A stretch of DNA of 64,000 bases from Paludibacteraceae bacterium (GTDB lineage: Bacteria > Bacteroidota > Bacteroidia > Bacteroidales > Paludibacteraceae), in the NCBI GenBank assembly GCA_024401555.1, contig JAKSKV010000006.1, positions 1 through 64,000 on the forward strand. Direction: 5' to 3'. Each line of letters opens with the position of its first letter. Positions within the stretch are counted from its first letter, which is position 1. Below are positions 26,021 through 35,926 of this stretch, piece by piece. The translations under genes and the position numbers were made by a program. The notes beneath the pieces are model-generated. The model made no database searches, was not told the DNA's origin, and was given only the letters and a program-made list of their open reading frames with translations.

Positions 26021-27544
26021 ATGGCTGATAGTAAGAAAATTAAGACGGCATTGGTCTCTGTTTTCCATAAGGACAAATTGGACGAGATCATCCGCGCTTT
26101 GCACGCAGACGGTGTACAATTCATTTCAACAGGTGGAACACAAACATTCATTGAGTCTCTTGGCATTCCTTGCCAAGCGGTAGAGTCTCTTACCACTTAC
26201 CCTTCCATCTTGGGTGGTCGTGTGAAGACTTTGCACCCAAAGATCTTCGGAGGTATCTTGGGTCGTCGTGGTTTGGCAGAGGATATCGCGCAAATGGAGC
26301 AGTTCCAAATTCCTGAAATCGACTTGGTGATTGTTGACCTTTATCCGTTCGAGGATACTGTCGCTTCTGGTGCTGAGGAGTCTGCTATCATCGAGAAGAT
26401 CGATATCGGTGGAATCTCTTTGATTCGTGCCGCCGCAAAGAACTACAAGGATGTTGTGATCGTTGCTTCACAAGCGCAATACGAGCCATTCTTGAACCAT
26501 TTGAAGGAGCATGGCGCCACTACGACTTTGGAGACTCGTCGTTGGTTCGCTAAAGAGGCATTCGGTGTGTCTTCACACTACGATTCAGCCATTTTCAATT
26601 ATTTCGATGGAGAGGCAAATTCAGCGTTCCGCTATACCGCGAACAACTCGAAGATGCTTCGCTACGGCGAGAATCCTCACCAAAAGGGTGTATTCTACGG
26701 AAACTTCGATCAACTTTTCGAGCAATTGCAAGGAAAGGAGATTTCATACAACAACTTGCTTGACATCGACGCTGCCGTTAATTTGATGGCTGATTTCGAC
26801 GATGTCACTTTCGCTATCTTGAAGCACAACAACGCTTGTGGTGTCGCTTCCCGTCCAACTGTCTTGGAGGCTTGGAAGGATGCTCTCGCAGGTGATCCTG
26901 TTTCCGCTTTCGGTGGCGTGCTCATCACCAACGCTATCGTTGATAAGGCTACCGCAGAGGAGATCAACAAGATCTTCTTCGAGGTGATCATCGCTCCGGA
27001 TTACGATACAGACGCTTTGGAGATTCTTGCCCAAAAGAAGAACCGTATCATCTTGGTTCAAAAGGATGTGAAGTTGCCTACGAAGCAAGTGCGTTCCGTT
27101 TTGAACGGCGTATTGGTGCAAGACAAGGATACCAAGGTTGAGAGCGCTGAGGATATGAAGGTAGTCACTACCAAGGCTCCTTCCGAGAGCGAAATCGCCG
27201 ATATGATTTTTGCGAACAAGATCGTTAAGCACTCAAAGTCCAACTCAATCGTTTTGGCGAAGAACAGACAATTGTGCGCAAGCGGTGTGGGACAAACCTC
27301 CCGTGTGGATGCTTTGAAGCAGGCTGTCGAGAAGGCTGGAACTTTCAATTTCGATTTGAATGGAGCTGTGATGGCATCCGACGCATTCTTCCCATTCCCT
27401 GATTGCGTGGAGATCGCGAAGAACGCAGGTGTTACCGCTGTGGTACAACCTGGTGGATCTATCAAGGACCAAGAGTCTGTTGACTACTGCAACAACAATG
27501 GTGTAGCCATGGTGATGACTGGTATCAGACACTTCAAACACTAA
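26021..27544 (+). CDS. purH: Bifunctional AICAR transformylase/IMP cyclohydrolase
   Basis: 507 aa, full length. N-terminal MGS-like cyclohydrolase domain (STGGTQTFIESLGIP, LGGRVKTLHPKIFGGIL) and C-terminal AICAR formyltransferase domain (RYGENPHQKG, LKHNNACGVA, ASDAFFPFPD). Catalyses the last two steps of IMP synthesis. Followed 37 nt later by mreB, an arrangement common in Bacteroidales. Confidence 0.97.
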   Translation: MADSKKIKTALVSVFHKDKLDEIIRALHADGVQFISTGGTQTFIESLGIPCQAVESLTTYPSILGGRVKTLHPKIFGGILGRRGLAEDIAQMEQFQIPEIDLVIVDLYPFEDTVASGAEESAIIEKIDIGGISLIRAAAKNYKDVVIVASQAQYEPFLNHLKEHGATTTLETRRWFAKEAFGVSSHYDSAIFNYFDGEANSAFRYTANNSKMLRYGENPHQKGVFYGNFDQLFEQLQGKEISYNNLLDIDAAVNLMADFDDVTFAILKHNNACGVASRPTVLEAWKDALAGDPVSAFGGVLITNAIVDKATAEEINKIFFEVIIAPDYDTDALEILAQKKNRIILVQKDVKLPTKQVRSVLNGVLVQDKDTKVESAEDMKVVTTKAPSESEIADMIFANKIVKHSKSNSIVLAKNRQLCASGVGQTSRVDALKQAVEKAGTFNFDLNGAVMASDAFFPFPDCVEIAKNAGVTAVVQPGGSIKDQESVDYCNNNGVAMVMTGIRHFKH

Positions 27545-27581
27545 TTCGGAAATTAGTAAACCTAAAAAGATATAGAGAAAC

Positions 27582-28601
27582 ATGGGATTGTTTTCTTTCA
27601 CACAGGAAATTGCGATTGACCTCGGAACGGCCAATACGATTATCATCCACAATGGAAAGATAGTCGTTGACGAGCCCTCTATCGTGGCGTTGGATCGCAA
27701 GACAGACAAATTGATGGCGATTGGAGAGAAGGCGCGCCAAATGCATGGAAAGACTCACGAGAACATCTATACGGTTCGTCCATTGCGTGATGGCGTGATC
27801 GCTAACTTTAACGCTGCGGAGCAGATGATCCGCGGTATGATTAAGATGGCCTTCCCTAACAATCGTTTCTTCGATCCTTCCTTGAAGATGGTGGTTTGTA
27901 TCCCTTCAGGAAGTACCGAGGTGGAGATGCGTGCGGTGCGTGACTCTTCCGAGCATGCGCAAGGACGCGAGGTATACATGATCTATGAGCCAATGGCTGC
28001 CGCTATCGGTATCGGTATCGATGTTGAGGCGCCAGAGGGTAACATGATCGTCGATATCGGTGGAGGTACTACTGAGATCGCTGTGATCTCATTGGGTGGT
28101 ATTGTGACCAACAAGTCTATCCGTATCGCCGGTGATGATTTGACAGAGGATGTGATCGACTACATGCGTCGTCAACACAATATCAAGGTGGGCGAGCCTA
28201 CTGCCGAGCAAATCAAGATCAATGTAGGTTCTGCGTTGACCAGCTTGGATGAGCCGCCTGAGGACTTCTTGGTGAAGGGTCCTAACCAAATGACCGCATT
28301 GCCAATGGAGGTGCCAGTCTCTTACCAAGAGATCGCACACTGTATGGAGAAGTCCATTTCCAAGATCGAGGCTGCTGTCTTGAACGCATTGGAGCAGACA
28401 CCTCCTGAGTTGTATGCTGATATTGTGAACAACGGTATTTGGTTGACTGGTGGTGGCGCTTTGTTGCGTGGTTTGAACAAGCGTTTGACCGCTAAGATCG
28501 GTATTCCTTTCCATGTAGCTGAGGATCCATTGCATGCAGTGGCTCGTGGTACAGGTAAGGCCTTGAAGAATGCGGGTAAACTCCCATTCTTGATGAGATA
28601 A
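27582..28601 (+). CDS. mreB: Rod-shape actin homologue MreB
   Basis: 339 aa, full length. Phosphate-1 motif IDLGTANTIIIH, phosphate-2 IVDIGGGTTEIAVISLGG and adenosine motif WLTGGGALLRGL are intact. Forms membrane-bound filaments that organise lateral wall synthesis with MreC/MreD, PBP2 and RodA encoded just downstream. Confidence 0.98.
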   Translation: MGLFSFTQEIAIDLGTANTIIIHNGKIVVDEPSIVALDRKTDKLMAIGEKARQMHGKTHENIYTVRPLRDGVIANFNAAEQMIRGMIKMAFPNNRFFDPSLKMVVCIPSGSTEVEMRAVRDSSEHAQGREVYMIYEPMAAAIGIGIDVEAPEGNMIVDIGGGTTEIAVISLGGIVTNKSIRIAGDDLTEDVIDYMRRQHNIKVGEPTAEQIKINVGSALTSLDEPPEDFLVKGPNQMTALPMEVPVSYQEIAHCMEKSISKIEAAVLNALEQTPPELYADIVNNGIWLTGGGALLRGLNKRLTAKIGIPFHVAEDPLHAVARGTGKALKNAGKLPFLMR

Positions 28602-28635
28602 GTCGGGACTGTCAGTCCTTTCTGATATAGCAAGC

Positions 28636-28659
28636 CACTAGGCGTCTTTTCGCCTAGTG
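28636..28659 (+). terminator. Hairpin between mreB and mreC
   Basis: Stem CACTAGGCG / CGCCTAGTG (9 bp), TCTTTT loop, with TGCTTTGTGTTTTT after it. Likely a partial terminator or RNA-processing site that sets mreB expression above that of mreCD-mrdA-rodA. No separate promoter for mreC is evident in the 93-nt gap. Confidence 0.65.
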
Positions 28660-28694
28660 TGCTTTGTGTTTTTAATCCATGATGCTCCGTTGAT

Positions 28695-29546
28695 ATGAGG
28701 ACGCTGATTCTCTTTCTGCTAAAATTCAAGACGCTCTTCCTTTTCTTGGGCTTGGAATTGATATCGTTTTTGCTGATTGTGAACAACAACCAGTTTCAAC
28801 GCAACCATTTTCTGAGTTCGAGCAATAGGGTAGTGGGCACGCTTTATAACTTGTCGAATGGGGTGAACAAGTATTTCAGTCTGGACGAGGTGAATGAGTC
28901 GCTTGCCCGTGAGAATGAGGCGTTGAATACGGAGGTGGTCCAATTGCGGGAGCAGTTGGCTTTTTTTCGGCAAGACACCTCCTATAAGGGAAGACGTTAC
29001 CGTGCGGCGGAGAAATCCTACGACTTCTCTACCGCTAAAATCATCTATTTCTCGACCGTTCGCCAAAAAAACATCTTTACGATCAATAAGGGTCTGTCCG
29101 AGGGCGTGAAGGTCGGTATGGGTGTCGTCAGCGAGAAGGGTGTCATCGGAATCATCAGCAATGCCTCCAGCCACTTCGCCACGGTGATGCCGATTGTCAG
29201 CACACTCTCCAAAACCAGTGCCACTGTAAAGGGTAAGACGCAGTTGGGACAATTGGTCTGGAAGGGCGGTGACATACGCTATGCGAATCTTGAGGAGGTG
29301 CCTCTTTATATTCCTGTGGCGGTTGGAGATACCGTGGTGACCAGTGGATACTCGTCCACTTTCCCTGAGGGGTATCCGATTGGAAAAGTGCTCTCCTTCA
29401 GTGAGCGAAACGACAACCTTTATGACATAAAGGTGGAACTCTCTGTTGACTTTGATAAATTGTCTTATGTGGATGTGATTGAATTGAAAGGCTCCGAAGA
29501 GAAGGAGGAGTTAGAGAAGAAGGAGACCGCGAAGTTTGAAAAATAA
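28695..29546 (+). CDS. mreC: Rod-shape protein MreC
   Basis: 283 aa. One N-terminal transmembrane helix (about 10-30), a coiled coil (about 65-90, LNTEVVQLREQLAFFR) and the periplasmic double beta-barrel (GLSEGVKVGMGVVSEKGVIGIIS, AVGDTVVTSGYSSTFPEGYPIGKV). The C-terminal tail is Glu/Lys-rich. Activates PBP2-RodA in the elongation complex. Confidence 0.95.
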   Translation: MRTLILFLLKFKTLFLFLGLELISFLLIVNNNQFQRNHFLSSSNRVVGTLYNLSNGVNKYFSLDEVNESLARENEALNTEVVQLREQLAFFRQDTSYKGRRYRAAEKSYDFSTAKIIYFSTVRQKNIFTINKGLSEGVKVGMGVVSEKGVIGIISNASSHFATVMPIVSTLSKTSATVKGKTQLGQLVWKGGDIRYANLEEVPLYIPVAVGDTVVTSGYSSTFPEGYPIGKVLSFSERNDNLYDIKVELSVDFDKLSYVDVIELKGSEEKEELEKKETAKFEK

Positions 29547-29567
29547 TAGATTAGAAAGGGAACTGGG

Positions 29568-30074
29568 ATGATTGATGTTACGTTAAAGAGGATCTTATCG
29601 TTTGTGGTTTTGGTGTTGGTTCAGATTCTGTTGCTGAACAACGTCAAATTCCTTGGATTCATCACCCCCTACCTTTACATCTACTTCGTTCTTTCGTTGC
29701 CCTCTTCCGTTTCGAAGGAGATGACCCTGTTTTGGGGATTTCTGCTTGGCTTGACGATTGATATCTTTTGCGGTAGTCTGGGATGCAATGCCTTGGCCAC
29801 CACGTTGATCGCCTATTTAAAACCCTATTTCCAGAGTTTCTTTGGCCCCAAGGATGACTATGATGAGGTGAAACCCTCCACGGCCACATTCGGTTTTGAG
29901 ATGTATCTCCAGTACGTCGCTTATCTGACGATCATCCACCATTTGGTCTTCTTCTTTGTTGAGGCCTTTACCCTAAGTCGATTCTGGTCTGTGTTGTTCA
30001 GCGCATTTTGCTGCACGCTCTTCACGCTCCTTATGATTCTTAGTTTGGAATACTTTAAACACCGCCGCAGATGA
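29568..30074 (+). CDS. mreD: Rod-shape protein MreD
   Basis: 168 aa, five or six transmembrane helices, small and hydrophobic, in the conserved position between mreC and mrdA. Its stop overlaps the next start by 4 nt (ATGA). Confidence 0.9.
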   Translation: MIDVTLKRILSFVVLVLVQILLLNNVKFLGFITPYLYIYFVLSLPSSVSKEMTLFWGFLLGLTIDIFCGSLGCNALATTLIAYLKPYFQSFFGPKDDYDEVKPSTATFGFEMYLQYVAYLTIIHHLVFFFVEAFTLSRFWSVLFSAFCCTLFTLLMILSLEYFKHRRR

Positions 30075-31930
30075 CGAACGATATCTATGCGAATAGAAGG
30101 TTTGTGATCGGGGGACTGATGTTGACCGTGGTATTGATTTACCTTCTCAGGTTAATCAATCTTCAATTGGTGGACGACTCCTATTCTGATCAGGCGGAGA
30201 GCAATGCCTACCTGAAGAAGGTGCAGTTCCCGGCCCGTGGAATTATCCGTGACAGAAACGGAAAGGTTTTGGTATTCAATAAGCTCTCTTACGATGTTAT
30301 GGTCGTGCCGCGTGAGATGAAGGACTTCGACACGCTCGAATTTTGTAACGCTGTCCGGATCGACAAACAAGATTTCAAGGAGAAGATGCGCGAGATGCGC
30401 AGTAAGCCGTGGTACTCCCCTTATCAGCCCCAACTTTTGATTTCTCAACTCAATGCGCATGACTATGGTGTCTTGCAGGAGAAGGCTTTCCTTTATCCAG
30501 GTATGTACCTCCAAAGACGTACTTTGCGCGAGTATAATTATCCGAATGCCGCATTGCTTTTGGGAAGCATCGGTGAGGTGGGACGAAGGACATTGAAGGC
30601 CGATACCATCGACCATTTCTACGTCCCAGGTGATTATGCCGGACAAAACGGTGTGGAGTTGACCTACGAGAAGGATCTGCGCGGCGAGAAGGGTGAAGAG
30701 ATTTTCCTTCGGGATGCCCATGGTAGGATCCAGGGTAAATACGAGGATGGCAAATATGATAAGAGCTCTAAGCCGGGCAGGGATCTGCAGCTCTCCATTG
30801 ACATAGATCTGCAGGCTTATGGCGAACAGTTGATGAAGAACAAGGTGGGAAGTGTCGCTGCCATCGATCCTGCTACGGGTGAGATCCTGGCGTTGGTTTC
30901 CAGCCCCACTTATGATCCTTCGTTGTTGGTGGGAAGAAGTCGTTCGGAGAATTACGAGAAGTTGGTCAACGATCCGTTGAAGCCTCTTTTCGACCGTCCG
31001 ATGATGGCGTGTTATCCGCCTGGTTCCACCTTCAAGACAGTGAACGCATTGATTTTTGAGCAAGAGAATATCATCTCTCCTTGGACGGCTTTCCCTTGTA
31101 CGCAAGGATACCATGTGGGAAGTTTCACGGTGGGTTGCCACGCGCACTCTTCCCCTTTGACGCTGATCCCATCCATTCAGCACTCCTGCAATGCCTACTA
31201 CTGTGCGGGTTTCCGTAATATGATGGATCATAAGAAATACAAGAATATCTCCGAGGCTTTCGAGGTGTGGAAAAAACATGTCGTTTCGTTGGGATTTGGC
31301 TACAAGTTGGGTGCGGATGTGCCAAACGAGAAGCGTGGTTATATTCCTAATTCCGGTGTGTATGATAAGATATATGGCGAAAATCGATGGAAATCCTTGA
31401 TGATCGTATCCAACTCCATCGGACAGGGAGAAATCCTCGCCACGCCGCTCCAAATCGCTAATTTGGCGGCTACAATCGCTAACAGAGGTTACTATACGGT
31501 GCCTCACCTCGTAAAAAATATAGAGGGAAGGTCCATTGACTCCTGCTATTTGCAGCGTCGCTACACGACCATCGATTCCGCCTATTACGAACCGGTTGTC
31601 GAAGGTATGGACTTGGTAATGAAGAATGGTACCGGTTGGGGTGCCAGAATCGATAGTATAGAGGTCTGCGGAAAGACGGGTACGGCCCAAAACCCACACG
31701 GAGAGGACCACTCCATCTTTATGGCCTTCGCACCGAAGGACCATCCTAAGATCGCGATTTGTGTAGTGGTGGAGAACAGTGGTTTCGGTGCCACTTGGGC
31801 GGCGCCTATCGCCACTTTGATGATTGAGAAATACCTCAAGGGTTATATCCCTAAGCGTCGCTTGTGGATGGAGGAGAGAATGTTAAACGCTAACCTTTTG
31901 CCTAAACAAAATGGAGTCACGAAGAAATAG
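30071..31930 (+). CDS. mrdA: Penicillin-binding protein 2 (elongation transpeptidase)
   Basis: 619 aa. N-terminal transmembrane helix, pedestal domain (ARGIIRDRNGKVLVFN) and transpeptidase domain with SxxK in GSTFKTVNAL, SxN as SCN in QHSCNAYYCAG and KTG in CGKTGTAQNPHG. Cross-links lateral-wall peptidoglycan with RodA. Overlaps mreD by 4 nt and rodA by 20 nt. Confidence 0.96.
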   Translation: MTNDIYANRRFVIGGLMLTVVLIYLLRLINLQLVDDSYSDQAESNAYLKKVQFPARGIIRDRNGKVLVFNKLSYDVMVVPREMKDFDTLEFCNAVRIDKQDFKEKMREMRSKPWYSPYQPQLLISQLNAHDYGVLQEKAFLYPGMYLQRRTLREYNYPNAALLLGSIGEVGRRTLKADTIDHFYVPGDYAGQNGVELTYEKDLRGEKGEEIFLRDAHGRIQGKYEDGKYDKSSKPGRDLQLSIDIDLQAYGEQLMKNKVGSVAAIDPATGEILALVSSPTYDPSLLVGRSRSENYEKLVNDPLKPLFDRPMMACYPPGSTFKTVNALIFEQENIISPWTAFPCTQGYHVGSFTVGCHAHSSPLTLIPSIQHSCNAYYCAGFRNMMDHKKYKNISEAFEVWKKHVVSLGFGYKLGADVPNEKRGYIPNSGVYDKIYGENRWKSLMIVSNSIGQGEILATPLQIANLAATIANRGYYTVPHLVKNIEGRSIDSCYLQRRYTTIDSAYYEPVVEGMDLVMKNGTGWGARIDSIEVCGKTGTAQNPHGEDHSIFMAFAPKDHPKIAICVVVENSGFGATWAAPIATLMIEKYLKGYIPKRRLWMEERMLNANLLPKQNGVTKK

Positions 31931-33401
31931 TATATTGAGCAATTTGGATTGGGTGACCATTGGCATCTATATGCTCCTCGTCGTTCTTGGGTGGTTCAGC
32001 ATCTATGGCGCTGTCTATAATTTCGAGGAGGCCTCCTTCTTTGATTTCTCCTATCGTTACGGTAAGCAGTTGGTCTGGATAGCGTGTGCGTTGGTGATTG
32101 CGGCGGTCCTTCTGATGTTGGATAGCCGTATCTATACTTTGCTGGCCTATGTCATATTCCCGATCATGATGCTGGTGCTGCTGGCGATGGTGGTTTTCGC
32201 CGCCCTTAATTTGCCCTTCGTTCCTGATATCAAAGGATCCCACTCTTGGTTGGTGTTGGGCCCCGTAAGTATCCAGCCTGCCGAATTCGCGAAGACGGCG
32301 ACCAGCCTGATGTTGGCGAAATTGATGAGCGAATATGGCTTTAGCTTGTCGCGTACAAAGCATTTGGGAATGGCCCTTGCAGTCATTTTTTTGCCCGTCG
32401 TGCTGATTGTCGCCCAACATGAGACGGGATCGGCGTTGGTCTATTTCGCGCTGACGTTGGTGCTCTATCGAGAGGGTATGTCGGGTATCTATCTCTTCTT
32501 GGGATTCTTCGCTGTTGTGGTCTTTATCCTCTCCATCCGTTTTGGTGAGGTCCCTATTATCTCGATGCTTCCGGATGAATCTTATGGTCTCTTCCTGGTG
32601 ATGGGACTCACGATTCTTGTCCAGATGGGCTTCTTGAAGGTCTTTATGCAGGATGGAAATTCATCTTTGATTGTGGGAGGTGTCTCATTGGCTCTCTTCT
32701 TGTTGGGTTATGCGATCTATAAGCTTTTGGACTATCCTATCCATTTCACCTACATTGGTATGGCCGCCCTTGTATTTACCCTCTGTTATTGCATCGTCAT
32801 GCGGGTCAAGGCGAGGTTATGGGGATATCTGTTGGTCGGTCTCTTCGGATTTGTCAGCATCGGATTCTCCAATGTGGCGGATAAGGCTTTCGACCATTTG
32901 ATGCCTCACCAGCAGACTCGTATCAAAGTGACATTGGGTATGGAGAATGATCCGAAGAAGGCGGGGTATAATGTGAACCAATCCATGATCGCTATCGGTT
33001 CAGGCGGATGGGCTGGCAAAGGTTTCTTGAACGGAACACAGACGAAGTTGAAATATGTTCCTGAGCAGGATACCGATTTTATCTTCTGTACGGTGGGTGA
33101 GGAGCATGGCTTTATCGGTAGCGCCGTCGTCTTGGGACTATTCGCATTCTTGCTATTGAGGTTGGTTTATTTGGCGGAGCGTCAGCGCTCTCTATTTAGC
33201 CGTATTTACGGTTATTGTGTCGCCTCCATATTCTTCTTCCACCTCTTTATCAATATTGGCATGGTGACGGGCTTAACGCCTGTTATCGGTATCCCATTGC
33301 CCTTCTTTAGTTATGGAGGATCCTCTCTTTGGAGTTTCACCATCCTGCTCTTCATCTTCCTGCGATTGGATGCGAGCAGAACTGAGTACTTCGGACAATA
33401 A
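31911..33401 (+). CDS. rodA: SEDS peptidoglycan glycosyltransferase RodA
   Basis: 496 aa with about ten to twelve helices. Shows the SEDS signatures GSHSWLVLGPVSIQPAEFAK, IAIGSGGWAGKGFLNGTQTKLKYVPEQDTDFIF-type loop and GLTPVIGIPLPFFSYGGSSLW. Somewhat longer than E. coli RodA because of extra helices in the middle (about 225-300), as seen in other Bacteroidota. Partner of PBP2; the start lies inside the end of mrdA. Confidence 0.95.
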   Translation: MESRRNSILSNLDWVTIGIYMLLVVLGWFSIYGAVYNFEEASFFDFSYRYGKQLVWIACALVIAAVLLMLDSRIYTLLAYVIFPIMMLVLLAMVVFAALNLPFVPDIKGSHSWLVLGPVSIQPAEFAKTATSLMLAKLMSEYGFSLSRTKHLGMALAVIFLPVVLIVAQHETGSALVYFALTLVLYREGMSGIYLFLGFFAVVVFILSIRFGEVPIISMLPDESYGLFLVMGLTILVQMGFLKVFMQDGNSSLIVGGVSLALFLLGYAIYKLLDYPIHFTYIGMAALVFTLCYCIVMRVKARLWGYLLVGLFGFVSIGFSNVADKAFDHLMPHQQTRIKVTLGMENDPKKAGYNVNQSMIAIGSGGWAGKGFLNGTQTKLKYVPEQDTDFIFCTVGEEHGFIGSAVVLGLFAFLLLRLVYLAERQRSLFSRIYGYCVASIFFFHLFINIGMVTGLTPVIGIPLPFFSYGGSSLWSFTILLFIFLRLDASRTEYFGQ

Positions 33402-33422
33402 TTCGAACTATCAATAAAAAAG

Positions 33423-33458
33423 AACGCCAGCGAATTGAAAACACAATTCGCTGGCGTT
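33423..33458. terminator. Bidirectional terminator between rodA and cellulase genes
   Basis: A perfect 15-bp stem (AACGCCAGCGAATTG / CAATTCGCTGGCGTT) around a 6-nt loop, in the 78-nt gap of convergent genes. T-rich sequence follows in both directions (A-rich on the left). Confidence 0.9.
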
Positions 33459-33479
33459 TCTGTTATGGAGAATCCGCTA

Positions 33480-34958
33480 CTATCGGATCACTATTTTCTC
33501 TTTATACAGACCTTCGTTCGACTCGACTATCACAAGGTATAATCCAGCTGGTAATGAGGCGATGGAGAGGGTTCCCTCCTTATGGGTTGAGACTACCTTC
33601 AGACCTTGCAAATTGAATAACGTCACGCTGTTCACCTCTGCGGTAGCACCATCCTTCATGATGCGAATTTCGTCGGAGGTAAGTGCCAATGTCATGTTGG
33701 ATGCGATCGACTCTTTTACTCCTGTTGTGTTGAGAACTGGCGGCTCACCCATTATTTCCATGATCTTCTGTACCATTTGCGGTTGGTTCCATTGGCCTGT
33801 ACTGCGGTTCATGAATCCGTGGCACTCTCCGTTCTCGTTCGGGTTGGACCAACCCTCCTTCAATCCCTGTTGGTAGGTTGCCCAAGTGGTACCATTGTCC
33901 CACAATACGCAAGGCATCTTGTACTCCTTGGCGATTCCGTAGAATGCGTCGAACCATTGTTTGCGTGTCTCGTCACCTTGTCCCTTGTCGGAGATAGAGG
34001 TCTCGTCGATCACGACGGGGATATTTCTCGTTACGAATTTATCGTAGCAAGGGCGAAGTGTCTCGCGGATGGTCTGCTTGTCGCTCTCTTGGAAGTAGGT
34101 ACGGTTGCCCGTGAGGCAAAGCTCCGTAGGACGATAGGCGTGGATCTCGATACCAATACGGTTTTGGGAAGGGTCGTTTGGCATCTGGAACTTGTTGGTA
34201 ACAGCTCCCTCTGGGGAGGCGTCGTAACCTGGAATCAGGATCATGCGGTCGCGGTTGTTGGCGTGGCCGTTGTTACGGATCGCGTCGACAGCGGCTTGGT
34301 TCATGGCGTTGATGACACCCATTGCCTCTACGACCTTTTGTTGACTAGGATTGTCAGTTGGATAAAACCACCATTCGTTTTGGTCTCCAATCAAACGAGG
34401 CTCGTTCAGTGTCTCGAAAATCAATTTTTGGTCATACTCTTTGAAGCACTCCGCCAATTGGCTCCAGATGTCCGTCACGTATTTGATGGATTGGTTCTTG
34501 GTGTTGTTGGTAGGCCAGAAATAGGGGTGGTTCCACTGATCACCATTGTCGTGGTGAATGTTGAGGATGACAAACATATCGTTGTCGATGCCGTAGTCCA
34601 CCACTTCCTTTACACGTTTCAACCATGCGTCGTCGATCTTGAATTGGTATTGACCGTTATTGGAGGTGTGTTGTCCCCAGCTGACAGGAATACGAAGTGT
34701 CCTGAATCCGGAATTCTTGACGTTGTCGATCATACTCTTTGTGATCTTGGCATTACCCCATGCGATCTCGGTATTCACTCCTGTATAGCCTTGTTTGGCG
34801 GCATCCAGTGAGTTGCCGACGTTCCAACCGGTGTACATCAATTGGGAGATCTCCATCGCGCTCTTCCCTTGCACTGTGGCGGCGAGGGTAGTGTGTGTTG
34901 TCATAGCGAAAGCCGCTGCGGCGATGGCTGAGATCCAACTTTTAGAAAAAATAGTCAT
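33480..34958 (-). CDS. GH5 endoglucanase with T9SS sorting domain
   Basis: 492 aa. Signal peptide ending about TTLAA. GH5 catalytic domain begins MYTGWNVGNSLDA (as in subfamily 4), with RIPVSW, LNIHHD (135-136), the acid/base in LNEP (Glu186), IHAY (273) and the nucleophile in VVIDETS (Glu319). The last 70 residues (SLFNLQGLKVVSTHKEG...ASLPAGLYLVIVES) form a T9SS type A sorting domain. Secreted beta-glucanase acting on cellulose, xyloglucan or mannan; subfamily specificity not resolved. Confidence 0.93.
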   Translation of the reverse strand: MTIFSKSWISAIAAAAFAMTTHTTLAATVQGKSAMEISQLMYTGWNVGNSLDAAKQGYTGVNTEIAWGNAKITKSMIDNVKNSGFRTLRIPVSWGQHTSNNGQYQFKIDDAWLKRVKEVVDYGIDNDMFVILNIHHDNGDQWNHPYFWPTNNTKNQSIKYVTDIWSQLAECFKEYDQKLIFETLNEPRLIGDQNEWWFYPTDNPSQQKVVEAMGVINAMNQAAVDAIRNNGHANNRDRMILIPGYDASPEGAVTNKFQMPNDPSQNRIGIEIHAYRPTELCLTGNRTYFQESDKQTIRETLRPCYDKFVTRNIPVVIDETSISDKGQGDETRKQWFDAFYGIAKEYKMPCVLWDNGTTWATYQQGLKEGWSNPNENGECHGFMNRSTGQWNQPQMVQKIMEIMGEPPVLNTTGVKESIASNMTLALTSDEIRIMKDGATAEVNSVTLFNLQGLKVVSTHKEGTLSIASLPAGLYLVIVESNEGLYKEKIVIR

Positions 34959-35056
34959 ATCAATAATTGCTTTAATGGTAGTAAAAATGTTATTTGATTG
35001 CGAAAATAAAGAATCTCAGTGATATAAGCAACTCTTTCATGGTTCAAGGGAATACA

Positions 35057-35088
35057 AAAAATCCCGACTATGCGAGAGCCGGGATTTT
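35057..35088 (-). terminator. Terminator after porT
   Basis: AAAATCCCG / CGGGATTTT stem with a 13-nt loop; on the minus strand it is followed by TTTGTATT. About 20 nt beyond the porT stop. Confidence 0.8.
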
Positions 35089-35108
35089 CTATGTCGTGAA
35101 AGCCTTTT

Positions 35109-35870
35109 TTACTCGAAATTGAAGTTCAAGATAATTAATCTTGAGGTGAGTCGGGAGATGGCGTGGTTGTAGCGCATATCAGAGATGTCCGCTATCTCTG
35201 GTCTGTTCCTCTCCAAAACGTCTCCCAATCCAAAGTAGAACTTCAGCTCAGGCGCCAATTTGAAGTAGGGGAGATAGATGTCCATACCGATTCCTACCTC
35301 CACACCGTAGTCGATGGCTTTTAGTCTGATTGGTGCTTCGCTGTCACGTCCCATATCCAAGGTGAAGGCGCCACCTCCAAGGAGGTAAGGACGATAGTTG
35401 TTCTTGCGTTGTCCGCGGAATTTAAGGGTGAGCGGAAACTCCATCATGTTGGATTGGACACTTATTCTTCCTCCCTCTCTCTCCTCGCCTTTGTCGTTAC
35501 GGAAGACTAAATCCCTGGAGTTGAAGAAAAGGGTTGGGGTGAAACGTAGATCCAACCATGAGAAGATGCGTAGATCCGCGATGATACCGACAGAAAATCC
35601 CGGAGATAGTTTGGTGTCCTCTCCATACCATATTTCTCCTGGTGTCTCGTTTCCCTCTTCCCAGATCTCGCCATCTTGTGTGGTAATGATTCCAGAGTTG
35701 GATACGTTGAAATCCATGGTGTTCATGCCCAAAATGAATCCGAAATGGTACAATCTGTTGTCCGCGTTGATCAAATTGAGTGTCTTACCATGCGCATACT
35801 CCGCCCTCACGGTCGTCTGGACCATGAATAGCGCAAAGGTGCATAATATGGTTAAAAGAATCTTCTTCAT
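35109..35870 (-). CDS. porT: PorT-like outer-membrane protein of the type IX secretion system
   Basis: 253 aa with a signal peptide (to VRA) and an eight-stranded barrel pattern. The segment YHFGFILGMNTMDFNV matches the opening strand of PorT/SprT, an essential T9SS component; the length is near the 244 aa of P. gingivalis PorT. The barrel ends LIILNFNFE with the usual terminal Phe. Its presence fits the two T9SS substrates in this window. Assignment to the wider PorT-like porin family is safe; orthology to PorT itself is probable. Confidence 0.72.
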   Translation of the reverse strand: MKKILLTILCTFALFMVQTTVRAEYAHGKTLNLINADNRLYHFGFILGMNTMDFNVSNSGIITTQDGEIWEEGNETPGEIWYGEDTKLSPGFSVGIIADLRIFSWLDLRFTPTLFFNSRDLVFRNDKGEEREGGRISVQSNMMEFPLTLKFRGQRKNNYRPYLLGGGAFTLDMGRDSEAPIRLKAIDYGVEVGIGMDIYLPYFKLAPELKFYFGLGDVLERNRPEIADISDMRYNHAISRLTSRLIILNFNFE

Positions 35871-35926
35871 CTATGTATCGTTACGTTATCTAAACGCAAT
35901 TTCCTTTAAATTATTGTGTTACCCGA